Below the pieces are notes generated by a model. That model did no database searches. It had not been told where the DNA came from and worked only from the letters and a program-made list of their open reading frames with translations. From positions 62,001 to 126,000 of the forward strand of contig NZ_NMQT01000073.1 of NCBI RefSeq assembly GCF_002234405.1: 64,000 nucleotides of DNA. The letters run 5' to 3'. The DNA comes from Amycolatopsis thailandensis (GTDB lineage Bacteria > Actinomycetota > Actinomycetes > Mycobacteriales > Pseudonocardiaceae). This document shows, piece by piece, positions 8,606-17,919 of this stretch (its first letter is position 1; each line of letters opens with the position of its first letter). Made by a program: the position numbers and the translations under genes.

Positions 8606-10119
8606 CCGAGATCGTCAAGCTGACCGCCGCCGAACTGGCGGAGAAGATCCAGTCCCGTGAGGTCTCGGCCGTCGAGGTCACCCAGGCCCACCTGGACCGG
8701 ATCGCCGAGGTCGACGAGCACATCCACGCGTTCCTGCACGTCGACACCGAGGGCGCGCTCGACGCGGCCCGCGCGGTGGACGCCGACGTCGCCGAGGGCA
8801 AGGCGCCGAAGTCGGCGCTCGCCGGGGTGCCGCTGGCGCTCAAGGACGTGCTGACCACCAAGGGCATCCCCACCACCGTCGGGTCGAAGACGCTGGAGAA
8901 CTGGATCCCGCCGTACGACGCCACCGTGACGCGCAAGCTGCGCGAGGCCGGTGTCGTGGTGCTCGGCAAGACCAACATGGACGAGTTCGCGATGGGCTCC
9001 TCCACGGAGAACTCCGCGTTCGGCCCGACGCACAACCCGTGGGACCACGCCCGCATCCCGGGCGGTTCCGGCGGTGGCTCCTCGGCGTCCATCGCGGCGT
9101 TCGAGGCCGCGATCGCGATCGGCACCGACACCGGCGGCTCGATCCGCCAGCCCGGCGCGGTCACCGGCACCGTCGGCGTGAAGCCGACGTACGGCGGTGT
9201 CTCCCGCTACGGTCTCGTCGCCTTCTCCTCGTCGCTCGACCAGGCCGGGCCCTGCGCGCGGACGGTGCTCGACGCCGCCCTGCTGCACGAGGTCATCGCC
9301 GGGTACGACCCGATGGACTCGACCTCGATCGACGCGCCGGTCCCGCCGGTGGTCGCCGCGGCCCGCCAGGGCCTCACCGGGGACCTCAAGGGCGTCCGCG
9401 TCGGCGTCGTGAAGGAATTCGTCGGCGACGGCTACCAGCCGGGCGTGTTGCGCTCGTTCGAGGCCGCCGTCGAGCAGCTGCGCGCGCTCGGCGCCGAGGT
9501 CGTCGAGGTCTCGTGCCCGAACTTCACCTACGCGCTGCCCGCGTACTACCTGATCGCGCCGAGCGAGTGCTCGTCGAACCTCGCCCGGTTCGACGCCATG
9601 CGCTACGGCCTGCGCGTGTCCGACGACGGCGCGCACAGCGCCGAAGAGGTCATGTCGCTGACCCGTGAGAAGGGTTTCGGCGCGGAGGTCAAGCGCCGCA
9701 TCATGCTCGGCACGTACGCGCTGTCTTCGGGCTACTACGACGCGTACTACGGCTCGGCGCAGAAGGTCCGCACGCTGATCACGCGGGACTTCGAAGCCGC
9801 GTACGAAAAGGTGGACGTGCTGGTCTCGCCGACCACGCCGACGACGGCGTTCAAGATCGGTGAGCGCGTCGACGACCCGATGGCGATGTACCTGGCGGAC
9901 CTCTGCACCATTCCGTCGAACCTCGCCGGCAACGCCGCGATGAGTGTCCCGAGTGGACTGTCGCACGAGGACGGCCTGCCGGTCGGCCTCCAGATCATGG
10001 CCCCCGCGATGGCCGACGACAGGCTGTACCGCGTCGGCGCCGCCTACGAGGTCGCGCGTGACGCCGCCAACGGTGGCTCGCTGGTGCACGAGGTTCCGGA
10101 GCTGGGAGGAAAGAAGTGA
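8602..10119 (+). CDS. gatA: Asp/Glu-tRNA amidotransferase subunit GatA
   Basis: A 505-residue amidase-signature protein that releases ammonia from glutamine for tRNA amidation. The Ser-cisSer-Lys triad is intact: Lys81 in LALKDVLTTKG, cis-Ser156 in RIPGGSGGGSSAS, nucleophile Ser180 in GTDTGGSIRQPG. The amidase signature and the C-terminal PSNLAGNAAMSVPSGL are present. It starts with GTG overlapping gatC and ends overlapping the gatB GTG, both by 4 bases. No unusual features are seen. Confidence 0.97.
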   Translation: MTEIVKLTAAELAEKIQSREVSAVEVTQAHLDRIAEVDEHIHAFLHVDTEGALDAARAVDADVAEGKAPKSALAGVPLALKDVLTTKGIPTTVGSKTLENWIPPYDATVTRKLREAGVVVLGKTNMDEFAMGSSTENSAFGPTHNPWDHARIPGGSGGGSSASIAAFEAAIAIGTDTGGSIRQPGAVTGTVGVKPTYGGVSRYGLVAFSSSLDQAGPCARTVLDAALLHEVIAGYDPMDSTSIDAPVPPVVAAARQGLTGDLKGVRVGVVKEFVGDGYQPGVLRSFEAAVEQLRALGAEVVEVSCPNFTYALPAYYLIAPSECSSNLARFDAMRYGLRVSDDGAHSAEEVMSLTREKGFGAEVKRRIMLGTYALSSGYYDAYYGSAQKVRTLITRDFEAAYEKVDVLVSPTTPTTAFKIGERVDDPMAMYLADLCTIPSNLAGNAAMSVPSGLSHEDGLPVGLQIMAPAMADDRLYRVGAAYEVARDAANGGSLVHEVPELGGKK

Positions 10120-11621
10120 CCGCCGTGGTTGAGTTGATGGACTACGCCGACGTCATCGAGCGGTTCGACCCGGTGCTGGGCCTCGAGGTGCACGTCGAGC
10201 TGAACACGAACACCAAGATGTTCTGCGGCTGCGCCAACGAGTTCGGCGGCGAGCCGAACACGAAGGTGTGCCCGACCTGCCTCGGCCTGCCCGGCGCGCT
10301 GCCCGTCGTGAACGCCAAGGCGATCGAGGGCGCGATCCGCATCGGGCTGGCGCTCAACTGCGAGATCGCCGAATGGTGCCGGTTCGCCCGGAAGAACTAC
10401 TTCTACCCGGACATGCCGAAGAACTTCCAGACCTCGCAGTACGACGAGCCGATCGCCTTCAACGGCTACCTCGACGTGACGCTGGACGACGGCGAGGTCG
10501 TGCGCGTCGAGATCGAGCGCGCGCACATGGAGGAGGACACCGGCAAGTCGCTGCACGTCGGCGGCGCCACCGGCCGGATCCACGGCGCCGAGCACTCACT
10601 GCTCGATTACAACCGTGCGGGCGTACCGCTGATCGAGATCGTCACCAAGACGATCGAGCACACCGGCGAGCGTGCCCCCGAGGTCGCCCGCGCGTACGTG
10701 AGCGCGCTGCGCGACCTGCTCAGCGCGCTGGACGTCTCCGACGTCCGCATGGACCAGGGTTCCCTGCGCTGCGACGCGAACGTCTCGCTGATGGCCAAGG
10801 ACGCGACCGAGTTCGGCACGCGCACCGAGACCAAGAACGTCAACTCGCTGCGCAGCGTCGAGCGCGCCGTGCGCTACGAGATGACCCGCCAGGCGGCGAT
10901 CCTCGCCGAGGGCGGCTCGATCAAGCAGGAGACGCGGCACTTCCAGGAGGCCGACGGCACCACGTCTTCCGGCCGCACCAAGGAGACCGCCGAGGACTAC
11001 CGGTACTTCCCGGAGCCCGACCTGGTCCCGATCGCGCCGACGCGCGAATGGGTCGAGGAGCTGCGCAAGACGCTGCCGGAGATGCCGTCGGAGCGCCGCA
11101 AGCGCATCCAGCGCGAGTGGAGCCTGACCGACGAGGCGCTGCGCGACCTGCTCAACGTCGGCGCGGTCGACCTGGTCGCCGCCACCGTCGAGGCGGGCGC
11201 GACGCCGGACGAGGCCCGCAGCTGGTGGGTCAACACGCTGGCGCAGGAGGCCAACTCCCGCGAGATCGAGCTGGCGGAGCTGGCGATCACCCCGGCGCAG
11301 CTGGCCGAGGTCATCGCGCTGGTCAACGCCGGTGAGCTGACCAACAAGCTGGCCAAGGAGGTCGTGCAGGGCGTCCTCGCCGGCGAGGGTTCGCCCGCCG
11401 AGGTCGTCGAGAAGCGCGGCCTGAAGGTCGTCTCCGACGACTCCGCGCTCATCGCGGCGGTCGACGAGGCGCTGGCCGCGCAGCCGGACGTCGCCGAGAA
11501 GATCCGCGGCGGCAAGGTGGCCGCGGCCGGGGCGATCGTCGGCGCGGTCATGAAGGCCACCAAGGGCCAGGCCGACGCCAAGCGCGTGCGTGAACTGATC
11601 GTCGAGCGAGTCGGTGCCTGA
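10116..11621 (+). CDS. gatB: Asp/Glu-tRNA amidotransferase subunit GatB
   Basis: A 501-residue subunit that phosphorylates and amidates the misacylated tRNA. Signatures: VLGLEVHVELNTNTKMFC, the zinc-site Cys pair near CGCANEF and CPTCLGLPG, the PROSITE-type NRAGVPLIEIVT, and the FPEPDL motif. The C-terminal YqeY-like tail domain, which contacts the tRNA elbow, is complete (KATKGQADAKRVRELI). GTG start at 10116 overlaps gatA; the last codons overlap the GTG of the following membrane-protein gene. Confidence 0.97.
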   Translation: MTAVVELMDYADVIERFDPVLGLEVHVELNTNTKMFCGCANEFGGEPNTKVCPTCLGLPGALPVVNAKAIEGAIRIGLALNCEIAEWCRFARKNYFYPDMPKNFQTSQYDEPIAFNGYLDVTLDDGEVVRVEIERAHMEEDTGKSLHVGGATGRIHGAEHSLLDYNRAGVPLIEIVTKTIEHTGERAPEVARAYVSALRDLLSALDVSDVRMDQGSLRCDANVSLMAKDATEFGTRTETKNVNSLRSVERAVRYEMTRQAAILAEGGSIKQETRHFQEADGTTSSGRTKETAEDYRYFPEPDLVPIAPTREWVEELRKTLPEMPSERRKRIQREWSLTDEALRDLLNVGAVDLVAATVEAGATPDEARSWWVNTLAQEANSREIELAELAITPAQLAEVIALVNAGELTNKLAKEVVQGVLAGEGSPAEVVEKRGLKVVSDDSALIAAVDEALAAQPDVAEKIRGGKVAAAGAIVGAVMKATKGQADAKRVRELIVERVGA

Positions 11622-12123
11622 CCTCGCTTTGAAGAAGGTCACCTGGCGTGAGTGGCTCGGCCTCGCGGCCGGGCTGCTCGCGCTGGTGGCCTTGTTCCTC
11701 CCGTGGACGACACTGACCGCGTCGCGCCCGGAGATCGAGGACGCGCTGGGCACGCTGCCCGCCACCGACGTCACGCGCGACGCGTGGCACGCGGGTTTCC
11801 TCGCTTGGGCGCCGCTCTTCCTGGTGTTCCTGCCCGGTCTGGCCGTCGTGCTGTTCGGCCGGGTCGACGCCGTCCGCCGCGCCGGCCTGCCGCATCTGTG
11901 GCTGATGGCGGCCATCGGCGCACTGCTGCTGATGGTGCTCGGCTGGGCCACCCTCGACTGGCAGTTCGACGCCGACCAGCGCGGGATCTTCTCCGCCGCC
12001 GGCATCGAGATCGGCACGGGTGCCGGCCGCTACCTCGGCCTGGCCGCCGCCGTCGTCTCCGCCCTCGTCGCCTTTGTCGACGTCCGGCTCCTGCGCACCG
12101 AAACCCGCACGCGCCGCAAGTAG
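11614..12123 (+). CDS. Four-TM hypothetical membrane protein
   Basis: A 169-residue integral membrane protein with about four hydrophobic segments: LGLAAGLLALVALFLPW, FLAWAPLFLVFLPGLAVVLF, LWLMAAIGALLLMVLGWATL and YLGLAAAVVSALVAFVDV. A loop of about 30 residues between the first two carries charged residues and is probably extracytoplasmic; the C-terminus is Arg-rich and cytoplasmic. The start overlaps gatB, so it is the fourth gene of the gat operon. No family is recognised. The CCCCAATG-type palindrome follows the stop. Confidence 0.78.
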   Translation: MPDLALKKVTWREWLGLAAGLLALVALFLPWTTLTASRPEIEDALGTLPATDVTRDAWHAGFLAWAPLFLVFLPGLAVVLFGRVDAVRRAGLPHLWLMAAIGALLLMVLGWATLDWQFDADQRGIFSAAGIEIGTGAGRYLGLAAAVVSALVAFVDVRLLRTETRTRRK

Positions 12124-12128
12124 CCCGC

Positions 12129-12177
12129 CCCCAATGTGGCATTGGGGACACTCAACGTCCCCAATGCCACATTGGGT
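12129..12177. terminator. Intergenic palindrome, CCCCAATG family (copy 2)
   Basis: CCCCAATGTGGCATTGGGGAC and GTCCCCAATGCCACATTGGG are inverted around a short centre (ACTCAAC). This matches the element at 1889-1945 almost base for base. It lies between two convergent genes (gat operon tail and the lppZ-like gene), where a bidirectional terminator is expected. Confidence 0.75.
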
Positions 12178-12192
12178 CCACAGCGAGACCGG

Positions 12193-13425
12193 TCAGTCCT
12201 TGCCGCCCCCGCCACCGCCGACCGACGGCGAGATGATGACCACGCGGTCGTCGCTCGACACCGGTGCGCCGCCGTCCTTGTTGACGGTCCCGGCCAAGGC
12301 CAGCTGAGGGTTGATCATGCTCATCGAACCCAGGCGCCCGAAGGTCTTCGGCGGTTTCCCGGTCTTCCCGTCCAAGGTGATGTTGGGCTTGCCGGTCACC
12401 GCGCCGTCCGGGGTGACCGGCAGGTTCTGCAGGTTCCCCGCCGTCGACGTCGTCACGTACACGTAGCCGACGGCGTCGACGAAGTCCGCGCAGCCGGCCA
12501 CACCGGGCTTGTCGGTCCAGCTCCACGCCGGAGTGCTCAGCGGCTGACCGGCGCGAAGCCGGTACAGGACGTCCTTGTCGGCGACCCGGTCGGTCAGCCA
12601 CAGGCGCGAACCGCTCTGGTCGCGGCACATCCCGCCGGGGGAGTGCACGCCGGTCGAGAAGACCGCCGAGCCCGCCGTGGGGTTGCCCGGCGCCGGTTTG
12701 CCGGAGGTGTCGATGCGCAGCACCTTCCCGGCGAGCGACGACGGGTCGGCCGCGAGCCCGGGGTTGCCCGCGTCGCCGGTGGCGACCAGGAGAGCGCCCT
12801 TCGCGTCGGTGCCGATCGCGCCGCGGTTGCCGCTGGAGCCCTTGGGGATGCCGGTCAGCACCGGTTTCGGCGTCTGCCCCTTCGCGAGCCGGACGACCCG
12901 GTTGTCGGTCGGGGTGGTGATGTAGGCGAAGACGAGCTGGTCTTCGGCGAAGCCCGGGGAGAGGGCGAGCGAGGTGAGGCCGCCGTCGCCGGAGCCGTCC
13001 ACCGGGATGGCGGCCCAGCTGGCCGGATCCTTCCCCGCGGCGGCGAGCATGATCCGGCCGCTCTTGCGTTCGCCCGCGAGCGCGCTGGGCGAACTGCCGT
13101 CACCAGGGATCGCGGCCACGGCGGCGACGGTGTCCAGACAGGTCGCGATGACGGCCTTGTCGAAGTCCTTGCAGCCCTGCGGCGGCGGGATCGGCGTCTG
13201 CGACTGGTTCGGCCCGTTCCCGCGGCCGGGACCACCGGGGCCGGAATCACCCGCTTCACCGCCGGGCCCGACCTGCGGCGGGACCTCGGGGGACGGCGGA
13301 TTGACCGGGGTGAACTTCTGCCCCGCGGCCGTGTTGTCGAAGTCGGCGCAGCCGGAGAGCATCAGCGCGCCACAGGCCAGGATGGCCAGCGGCGCGGTCC
13401 ATTTCCGCCGGTACCGGGTACGCAC
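12193..13425 (-). CDS. LppZ-like lipoprotein, PQQ-dependent sugar dehydrogenase fold
   Basis: A 410-residue exported lipoprotein. The signal peptide ends in a lipobox (ALMLSGCADF, lipidated Cys about residue 26), followed by a Pro/Gly-rich linker to about residue 80. The body is a six-bladed beta-propeller of the glucose/sorbosone dehydrogenase (GSDH) type: LTSLALSPGFAEDQLVFAYI, GAIGTDAKGALLVATGDAGN, GKVLRIDTSGKPAPGN, STGVHSPGGMCRD. Linkage to gatB, DoxX and ilv genes mirrors lppZ (Rv3006) of M. tuberculosis. PQQ binding and enzymatic activity are not established from sequence. The C-terminus is a poly-Gly tail. Confidence 0.82.
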   Translation of the reverse strand: MRTRYRRKWTAPLAILACGALMLSGCADFDNTAAGQKFTPVNPPSPEVPPQVGPGGEAGDSGPGGPGRGNGPNQSQTPIPPPQGCKDFDKAVIATCLDTVAAVAAIPGDGSSPSALAGERKSGRIMLAAAGKDPASWAAIPVDGSGDGGLTSLALSPGFAEDQLVFAYITTPTDNRVVRLAKGQTPKPVLTGIPKGSSGNRGAIGTDAKGALLVATGDAGNPGLAADPSSLAGKVLRIDTSGKPAPGNPTAGSAVFSTGVHSPGGMCRDQSGSRLWLTDRVADKDVLYRLRAGQPLSTPAWSWTDKPGVAGCADFVDAVGYVYVTTSTAGNLQNLPVTPDGAVTGKPNITLDGKTGKPPKTFGRLGSMSMINPQLALAGTVNKDGGAPVSSDDRVVIISPSVGGGGGGKD

Positions 13426-13487
13426 GACGCAAGCGTAGGTGGGCGTACGTGAGCCACGGGTAAGCGGTACTCGATACCGTGGCGATC

Positions 13488-14393
13488 ATGACCGTGACCG
13501 TGCTCGTACCCGACGAAGAGGGAGTGGCGGCGCTTTCGGAGATCGAAGGCGTGCGTCCGGTGGTGTACCGCCGCGGGGAGCCAGTGCCCGCCGAGGCCGC
13601 TCAGGCCGAGGTCCTCGTTACCGGCGAGGGGCCCAGCGAGGAACTCTGGCGCGAACTGCCGAACGTCAAACTCGTGCAGCTCCTGGTGGCGGGCGCCGAG
13701 GACTGGGTCGGCAAGGTGCCGGACGGTGTCCTGCTCTCGACCTGCCGCGGCGCGCACGGCGGGAGCTCGGCCGAATGGGTCGTCGCGGTCCTCCTGACGA
13801 TCTACCGCGGTCTCGGCGGTTTCGCCGACGGCCACCGGCGGAAGCACTGGGAACGCCGGATCACCGACACCCTCCAGGGCAAACGGGCCCTCATCATCGG
13901 CGCGGGCGACCTCGGCAGGCATCTGCGCCGGCGGCTGGAGACGTTCGACGTGCGCTGCACGATGGTCGGCTCCACCGCCCGCGAGGGCGTCCACGGCGGG
14001 GACGAGCTCCCCGTCCTGCTGCCCGAACACGACATCACGGTCCTGATGGTGCCGCTCACCCAGCACACCCGGGGCATGGTCGACGCGGAATTCCTGGCCG
14101 CCATGCCGGACGACGCGATCCTGGTCAACGTCTCCCGGGGGCAGGTCGTGGTCACCGACGCGCTCGTCGCGGAACTCGCGTCGGGGCGGCTGCGCGCCGC
14201 CCTCGACGTCACCGATCCCGAGCCGCTGCCCGGCGGGCATCCGCTGTGGGACGTGCCGGGGCTGCTGCTGACCCCGCACGTCGCGGGCGCTGTGAGCGGG
14301 AGGCGGCAGCGCGCCTACGCGGTGGCCGTCCGGGAGCTGAGCCACTACATGAGCGGGGAGCTGCCGAAGAACCTCGTCCACGGCGAATACTGA
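13488..14393 (+). CDS. D-isomer-specific 2-hydroxyacid dehydrogenase
   Basis: A 301-residue NAD(P)-dependent dehydrogenase. The Rossmann motif is ALIIGAGDLGRHLRRRLETF, followed by the substrate-binding signature MPDDAILVNVSRGQVVVTDAL with the catalytic Arg-Glu-His set in NVSRGQ, DVTDPEPLP and LTPHVAG. An acidic LLPEHDITVLMVPLTQHT loop is normal for the family. It is shorter than SerA and lacks an ACT domain. Substrate (glyoxylate, hydroxypyruvate or other) cannot be decided. ATG at 13488 is preferred over GTG three codons earlier. It is followed 6 bases later by the DUF72 gene. Confidence 0.88.
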   Translation: MTVTVLVPDEEGVAALSEIEGVRPVVYRRGEPVPAEAAQAEVLVTGEGPSEELWRELPNVKLVQLLVAGAEDWVGKVPDGVLLSTCRGAHGGSSAEWVVAVLLTIYRGLGGFADGHRRKHWERRITDTLQGKRALIIGAGDLGRHLRRRLETFDVRCTMVGSTAREGVHGGDELPVLLPEHDITVLMVPLTQHTRGMVDAEFLAAMPDDAILVNVSRGQVVVTDALVAELASGRLRAALDVTDPEPLPGGHPLWDVPGLLLTPHVAGAVSGRRQRAYAVAVRELSHYMSGELPKNLVHGEY

Positions 14394-14398
14394 TCGGC

Positions 14399-15244
14399 GT
14401 GACGACACTTCACGTCGGCTGCGCGATGTGGACGCACAAAGCGTGGGCCGGGCGCTTCGTGCCACGATCGGTGGCGGCCGGGGAACGCTTGCGGGCGTAC
14501 GCCGGATGGTGCAACGCGGTCGAGGGCAACACCACTTTCTACGCGACACCCGCCCGGGACACCGTCTCCACCTGGGCGCGGCAGACCGGCCCGGACTTCC
14601 GGTTCGTGGTCAAACTGCCCAAGGTCGTCACGCACGAGCGACGGCTCGCCGGTGTCGAGGTCGAAATGAGGGCGTTCCTGGACGCGATCGAACCCCTCGG
14701 CGACCGGGCGGTCCTGTGGACCCAGTTGCCCGCCTCGTTCGGCCCGTCGGACGTCGACGGCCTCGGCCGTTTCCTGCGGCGCCTCCCCGCCGGCCTCCGG
14801 CGTGCCGTGGAGGTGCGCCATCCCGACTTCTACGCCGGTTCGACGTCGCTGCTGGAGAGGGCCCTCGCCGGCGCGGCGGCCGAATGGGTGCCGTTCGACA
14901 CCACGGTCTTCTTCGCGAGCCCACCGGTCAGCGAGGCCGAACAGGACGCCTGGGTCAAGAAACCCCGGCTGCCGCGACGGACGCGGGCGCTGACCGACCG
15001 GCCTGTCGTCCGCTACCTGGGCCGGGACTCGGTCGAGGAGACCGTCGAGGGGTGGCGCCCGTGGACCGAGGTGGTCGCCGGATGGCTGCGCGAAGGCCGG
15101 TCTCCGACGATCTTCCTGCACACCCCCGACAACGACGACGCGCCGGAGCTCGCCCGGCGGTTCCACGACGACGTGCGCGCCCTGGTGCCCGGCCTCGACC
15201 CGCTGCCCGAACCCGAACCGGTCGAACCGGCGACGCTGTTCTGA
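14399..15244 (+). CDS. DUF72 domain-containing protein
   Basis: A 281-residue TIM-barrel protein of the DUF72/YecE family. Recognisable parts are VGCAMWTHKAWAGRFVP, the conserved YAGWCNAVEGNTTFYATP (Asn/Thr/Phe/Tyr cluster), FRFVVKLPKVVTHERRL, LWTQLPASFGPSD and LRRAVEVRHPDFY. Function in bacteria is unknown. It probably forms an operon with the preceding dehydrogenase (GTG start 6 bases after its stop). The C-terminal 20 residues are Pro/Glu-rich and likely disordered. Confidence 0.88.
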   Translation: MTTLHVGCAMWTHKAWAGRFVPRSVAAGERLRAYAGWCNAVEGNTTFYATPARDTVSTWARQTGPDFRFVVKLPKVVTHERRLAGVEVEMRAFLDAIEPLGDRAVLWTQLPASFGPSDVDGLGRFLRRLPAGLRRAVEVRHPDFYAGSTSLLERALAGAAAEWVPFDTTVFFASPPVSEAEQDAWVKKPRLPRRTRALTDRPVVRYLGRDSVEETVEGWRPWTEVVAGWLREGRSPTIFLHTPDNDDAPELARRFHDDVRALVPGLDPLPEPEPVEPATLF

Positions 15245-15309
15245 GCCGCTTCGTCACCGGACCGGCGGTTCGGTCGCCTGACGGGCCGGTTTCGCCTTAC
15301 CCTTCGCGC

Positions 15310-15876
15310 GTGAGCGATGACTATCAGACCAGCATGATCTCGGACGTGGCCGACGCCGACGGCGGCCCGGGCCCGGCGGAGACCAGGGGTGGGATCGATC
15401 TCGGTCTGCTCGTCCTGCGAGTGGTGCTCGGCGTGACCATGGGCGCGCACGGGCTCCAGCACCTCTTCGGCGCCTTCGGCGGGCCCGGCGTCGGCGGCTT
15501 CGCCAAAGTGCTCGGCAGCCTCGGCTACACCAGCCAGACCACCCTGCTTTCGTGGATCACCGGGATCAGCGAGGTGCTCGGCGGCGCGCTCGTGCTGGTG
15601 GGCCTGTTCACCCCGGTCGGTGCCGCCGCGCTGCTCGGGGTCTGCGCGAACATCGTGTACGTGAAGTTCGGCGGCGGGTTCTTCCAGAAGGAGGGGCAGG
15701 GCTTCGAGTTCGAGCTCCTGCTGGGCGCGGCCTCGCTGACCGTGTTGCTCGCGGGCTCCGGGCGGCTCGCGCTGGACGTCAACACGCCGTGGCGGAAGCG
15801 ACCGCTTTCGTTCGGGCTGATCGGGCTGTTGCTGGCCGCCGCCGCTTCGGTCGTGGTGATCGTCCTCTGCCGCTAG
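15310..15876 (+). CDS. DoxX family membrane protein
   Basis: A 188-residue DoxX-type protein with a polar N-terminus (about 35 residues) and four membrane helices: LGLLVLRVVLGVTMGAHGLQ, a segment around SWITGISEVLGGALVLVGL, AAALLGVCANIVYVKFGGGF and the C-terminal GLIGLLLAAAASVVVIVL. In M. tuberculosis the syntenic DoxX (Rv3005c) partners SodA and SseA in a membrane-bound oxidoreductase complex; whether that holds here is inference. GTG start at 15310. A perfect 22-nt palindrome follows the stop. Confidence 0.88.
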   Translation: MSDDYQTSMISDVADADGGPGPAETRGGIDLGLLVLRVVLGVTMGAHGLQHLFGAFGGPGVGGFAKVLGSLGYTSQTTLLSWITGISEVLGGALVLVGLFTPVGAAALLGVCANIVYVKFGGGFFQKEGQGFEFELLLGAASLTVLLAGSGRLALDVNTPWRKRPLSFGLIGLLLAAAASVVVIVLCR

Positions 15877-15883
15877 ACCACCC

Positions 15884-15905
15884 CGCATTTAGTCGACTAA
15901 ATGCG
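15884..15905 (+). terminator. Short perfect palindrome after doxX
   Basis: The 22-nt sequence CGCATTTAGTCGACTAAATGCG is a perfect palindrome that begins 8 bases after the DoxX stop. It is followed by TCGTTTTG on the plus strand, so it is plausibly the intrinsic terminator of the doxX transcript. Unlike other palindromes here it is AT-rich. Confidence 0.65.
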
Positions 15906-15928
15906 CTCGTTTTGCCTTGTCGCGCGCA

Positions 15929-15983
15929 TGTCATGAGGGGTCCCCATGGGACAAGTTCCGTCCCATGGGGACCCCTCATGGCA
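15929..15983. terminator. 55-nt palindrome, ATGAGGGGTCCCC family (copy 2)
   Basis: Nearly identical to the element at 7301-7355; the centre differs (ACAAGTTCCGTC) and one arm reads CATGGCA instead of CATGACA. It lies between the convergent doxX and ilvD genes, 18 bases before the ilvD stop. Confidence 0.75.
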
Positions 15984-16001
15984 CTTGGGGGAAGGTGACC
16001 C

Positions 16002-17846
16002 CTACTTGTTCGGGTCCCGCACCGCGCCGGTGTCGGCCGAAGTCGCCATCCGCGCGTAGGCCCGCAGCGCGGCGGTGACCTTCCGGTCCCGCGAGACCGG
16101 CTGCCAGGGCCGCTCGCTCGCCTCCATCTTCGCGCGCCGTTCGGCCAGGACGTCCGCGTCGACGAGCAGTTCGAGACGGCGCTCGTGGACGTCGAGCAGG
16201 ATCCGGTCGCCGTTCTGGACCAGGCCGATCGCCCCGCCCGCGGCGGCCTCGGGCGAGATGTGCCCGACCGAGATGCCCGACGAACCGCCGGAGAACCGGC
16301 CGTCGGTGATCAGCGCGCACTTCTTGCCGAGGCCGGAGCCCTTCAGGAACGCCGTGGGGTGCAGCATCTCCTGCATCCCCGGCCCGCCCGCCGGGCCCTC
16401 GTAGCGGATCACCAGGACCTCGCCGGGCTGGATCTCCTTCTTGAGGATGGCCGAAACCGCCTCCTCCTGGCTTTCCAGCACGCGGGCCGGGCCCTCGAAA
16501 TGCCAGAGTTCCTCGTCGATGCCCGCCGACTTGATGACCGCGCCGTTCTCGGCGAGGTTGCCGCGCAGGATCGCGAGCCCGCCGTCCTTGGTGTAGGCGT
16601 GCTCGACGTCGTGGATGCAGCCGTCCGAAGCGTCGGTGTCCAAAGAGGACCAGCGGTTCTCGGTGGAGAAGGCCTCCGTGGTCCGGACCCCGCCCGGCGC
16701 GGCGTGGAAAAGTTCGACGGCCCGCTCCGACGGCTCCTTCGCGCGGATGTCCCAAGTGGACAGCCACGACTCCAGGTCCGGCGAGTGCACGGAGTGGACG
16801 TCGGTGTTCAGCAGCCCGCCGCGGTACAGCTCGCCCAGGATGGCCGGGATCCCGCCGGCGCGGTGGACGTCCTCCATGTGGTAGTCCGAGTTCGGCGCGA
16901 CCTTCGACAGACACGGCACGCGGCGGCCGATGGCGTCGATGTCGTCGATGGTGAAATCGACCTCGCCCTCCTGCGCGGCGGCGAGGATGTGCAGCACCGT
17001 GTTGGTCGAGCCGCCCATCGCCATGTCGAGGGCCATCGCGTTCTCGAAGGCCTTCTTCGACGCGATCGAGCGCGGGAGCACGGACTCGTCGTCGTGGGAA
17101 TACCAGCGCTTGCACAGCTCGACGACCGTCCGCCCGGCGTCCTCGAACAGTGCCTTGCGGGCGGCGTGCGTCGCGAGGGTGGAGCCATTGCCCGGCAGCG
17201 ACAGCCCGAGCGCCTCGGTGAGGCAGTTCATCGAGTTCGCGGTGAACATGCCCGAGCACGAACCGCAGGTCGGGCAGGCCGAGCGCTCCACAATGGACAG
17301 CCCGTCCTCGTCGACGTCGGGGCTGGCCGACGCGGCGATCGCGGTGATCAGGTCGGTCGGCGCCTGCGCGACCCCGCCGACGACCACGGCCTTCCCGGCC
17401 TCCATCGGCCCGCCGGAGACGAACACCACCGGGATGTTCAGCCGCATGGCGGCGTTCAGCATGCCCGGGGTGATCTTGTCGCAGTTGGAGATGCAGACCA
17501 GCGCGTCGGCCTGGTGCGCGTTCACCATGTATTCGACCGAGTCGGCGATGATCTCGCGCGAAGGCAGCGAGTACAGCATTCCGCTGTGCCCCATGGCGAT
17601 CCCGTCGTCGACGGCGATCGTGTGGAACTCGCGGGCGACGCCGCCCGCCTCCTTCACCGCGCCCGCGACGATCTCGCCGAGATCCTTGAGGTGCACGTGC
17701 CCCGGCACGAACTGCGTGTAGGAGTTCGCGATGGCGACGATCGGCTTGCCGAAGTCGCTGTCGGTCATCCCCGTGGCGCGCCAGAGCGAGCGGGCGCCCG
17801 CCGCGTTGCGGCCGTGGGTGGTGGTCCGGGAACGGAGTTGAGGCAC
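16002..17846 (-). CDS. ilvD: Dihydroxy-acid dehydratase IlvD
   Basis: A 614-residue iron-sulfur dehydratase acting third in valine/isoleucine synthesis. The E. coli-type N-terminus RSRTTTHGRNAAGARSLWRA supports the GTG start at 17846. Cluster ligands are seen in CISNCDKITPGMLNAA and CPTCGSCSGMFTANSMNCL; the C-terminus has GKKCALITDGRFSGGSSG. In-frame codons upstream to 17903 lack ribosome-binding sites. It is convergent with doxX. It sits close to ilvBNC but in the opposite direction, so it is not controlled by the ilvB attenuator. Confidence 0.96.
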   Translation of the reverse strand: MPQLRSRTTTHGRNAAGARSLWRATGMTDSDFGKPIVAIANSYTQFVPGHVHLKDLGEIVAGAVKEAGGVAREFHTIAVDDGIAMGHSGMLYSLPSREIIADSVEYMVNAHQADALVCISNCDKITPGMLNAAMRLNIPVVFVSGGPMEAGKAVVVGGVAQAPTDLITAIAASASPDVDEDGLSIVERSACPTCGSCSGMFTANSMNCLTEALGLSLPGNGSTLATHAARKALFEDAGRTVVELCKRWYSHDDESVLPRSIASKKAFENAMALDMAMGGSTNTVLHILAAAQEGEVDFTIDDIDAIGRRVPCLSKVAPNSDYHMEDVHRAGGIPAILGELYRGGLLNTDVHSVHSPDLESWLSTWDIRAKEPSERAVELFHAAPGGVRTTEAFSTENRWSSLDTDASDGCIHDVEHAYTKDGGLAILRGNLAENGAVIKSAGIDEELWHFEGPARVLESQEEAVSAILKKEIQPGEVLVIRYEGPAGGPGMQEMLHPTAFLKGSGLGKKCALITDGRFSGGSSGISVGHISPEAAAGGAIGLVQNGDRILLDVHERRLELLVDADVLAERRAKMEASERPWQPVSRDRKVTAALRAYARMATSADTGAVRDPNK

Positions 17847-17919
17847 GGCTGACTCCAAGGTTCGGGATGGGGACCAGGGCCTTGCCGGGCGAACCGGCGC
17901 CAAACTGGTCCTACCAATC

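Noticed and set aside
8095..10089. 664-codon minus-strand frame
   Set aside because: It lies opposite gatC/gatA, which have full catalytic motifs; its Arg/His/Val-rich composition is typical of an antisense shadow in high-GC DNA.
16185..17852. 555-codon plus-strand frame
   Set aside because: It is antisense to ilvD, a complete and conserved enzyme.
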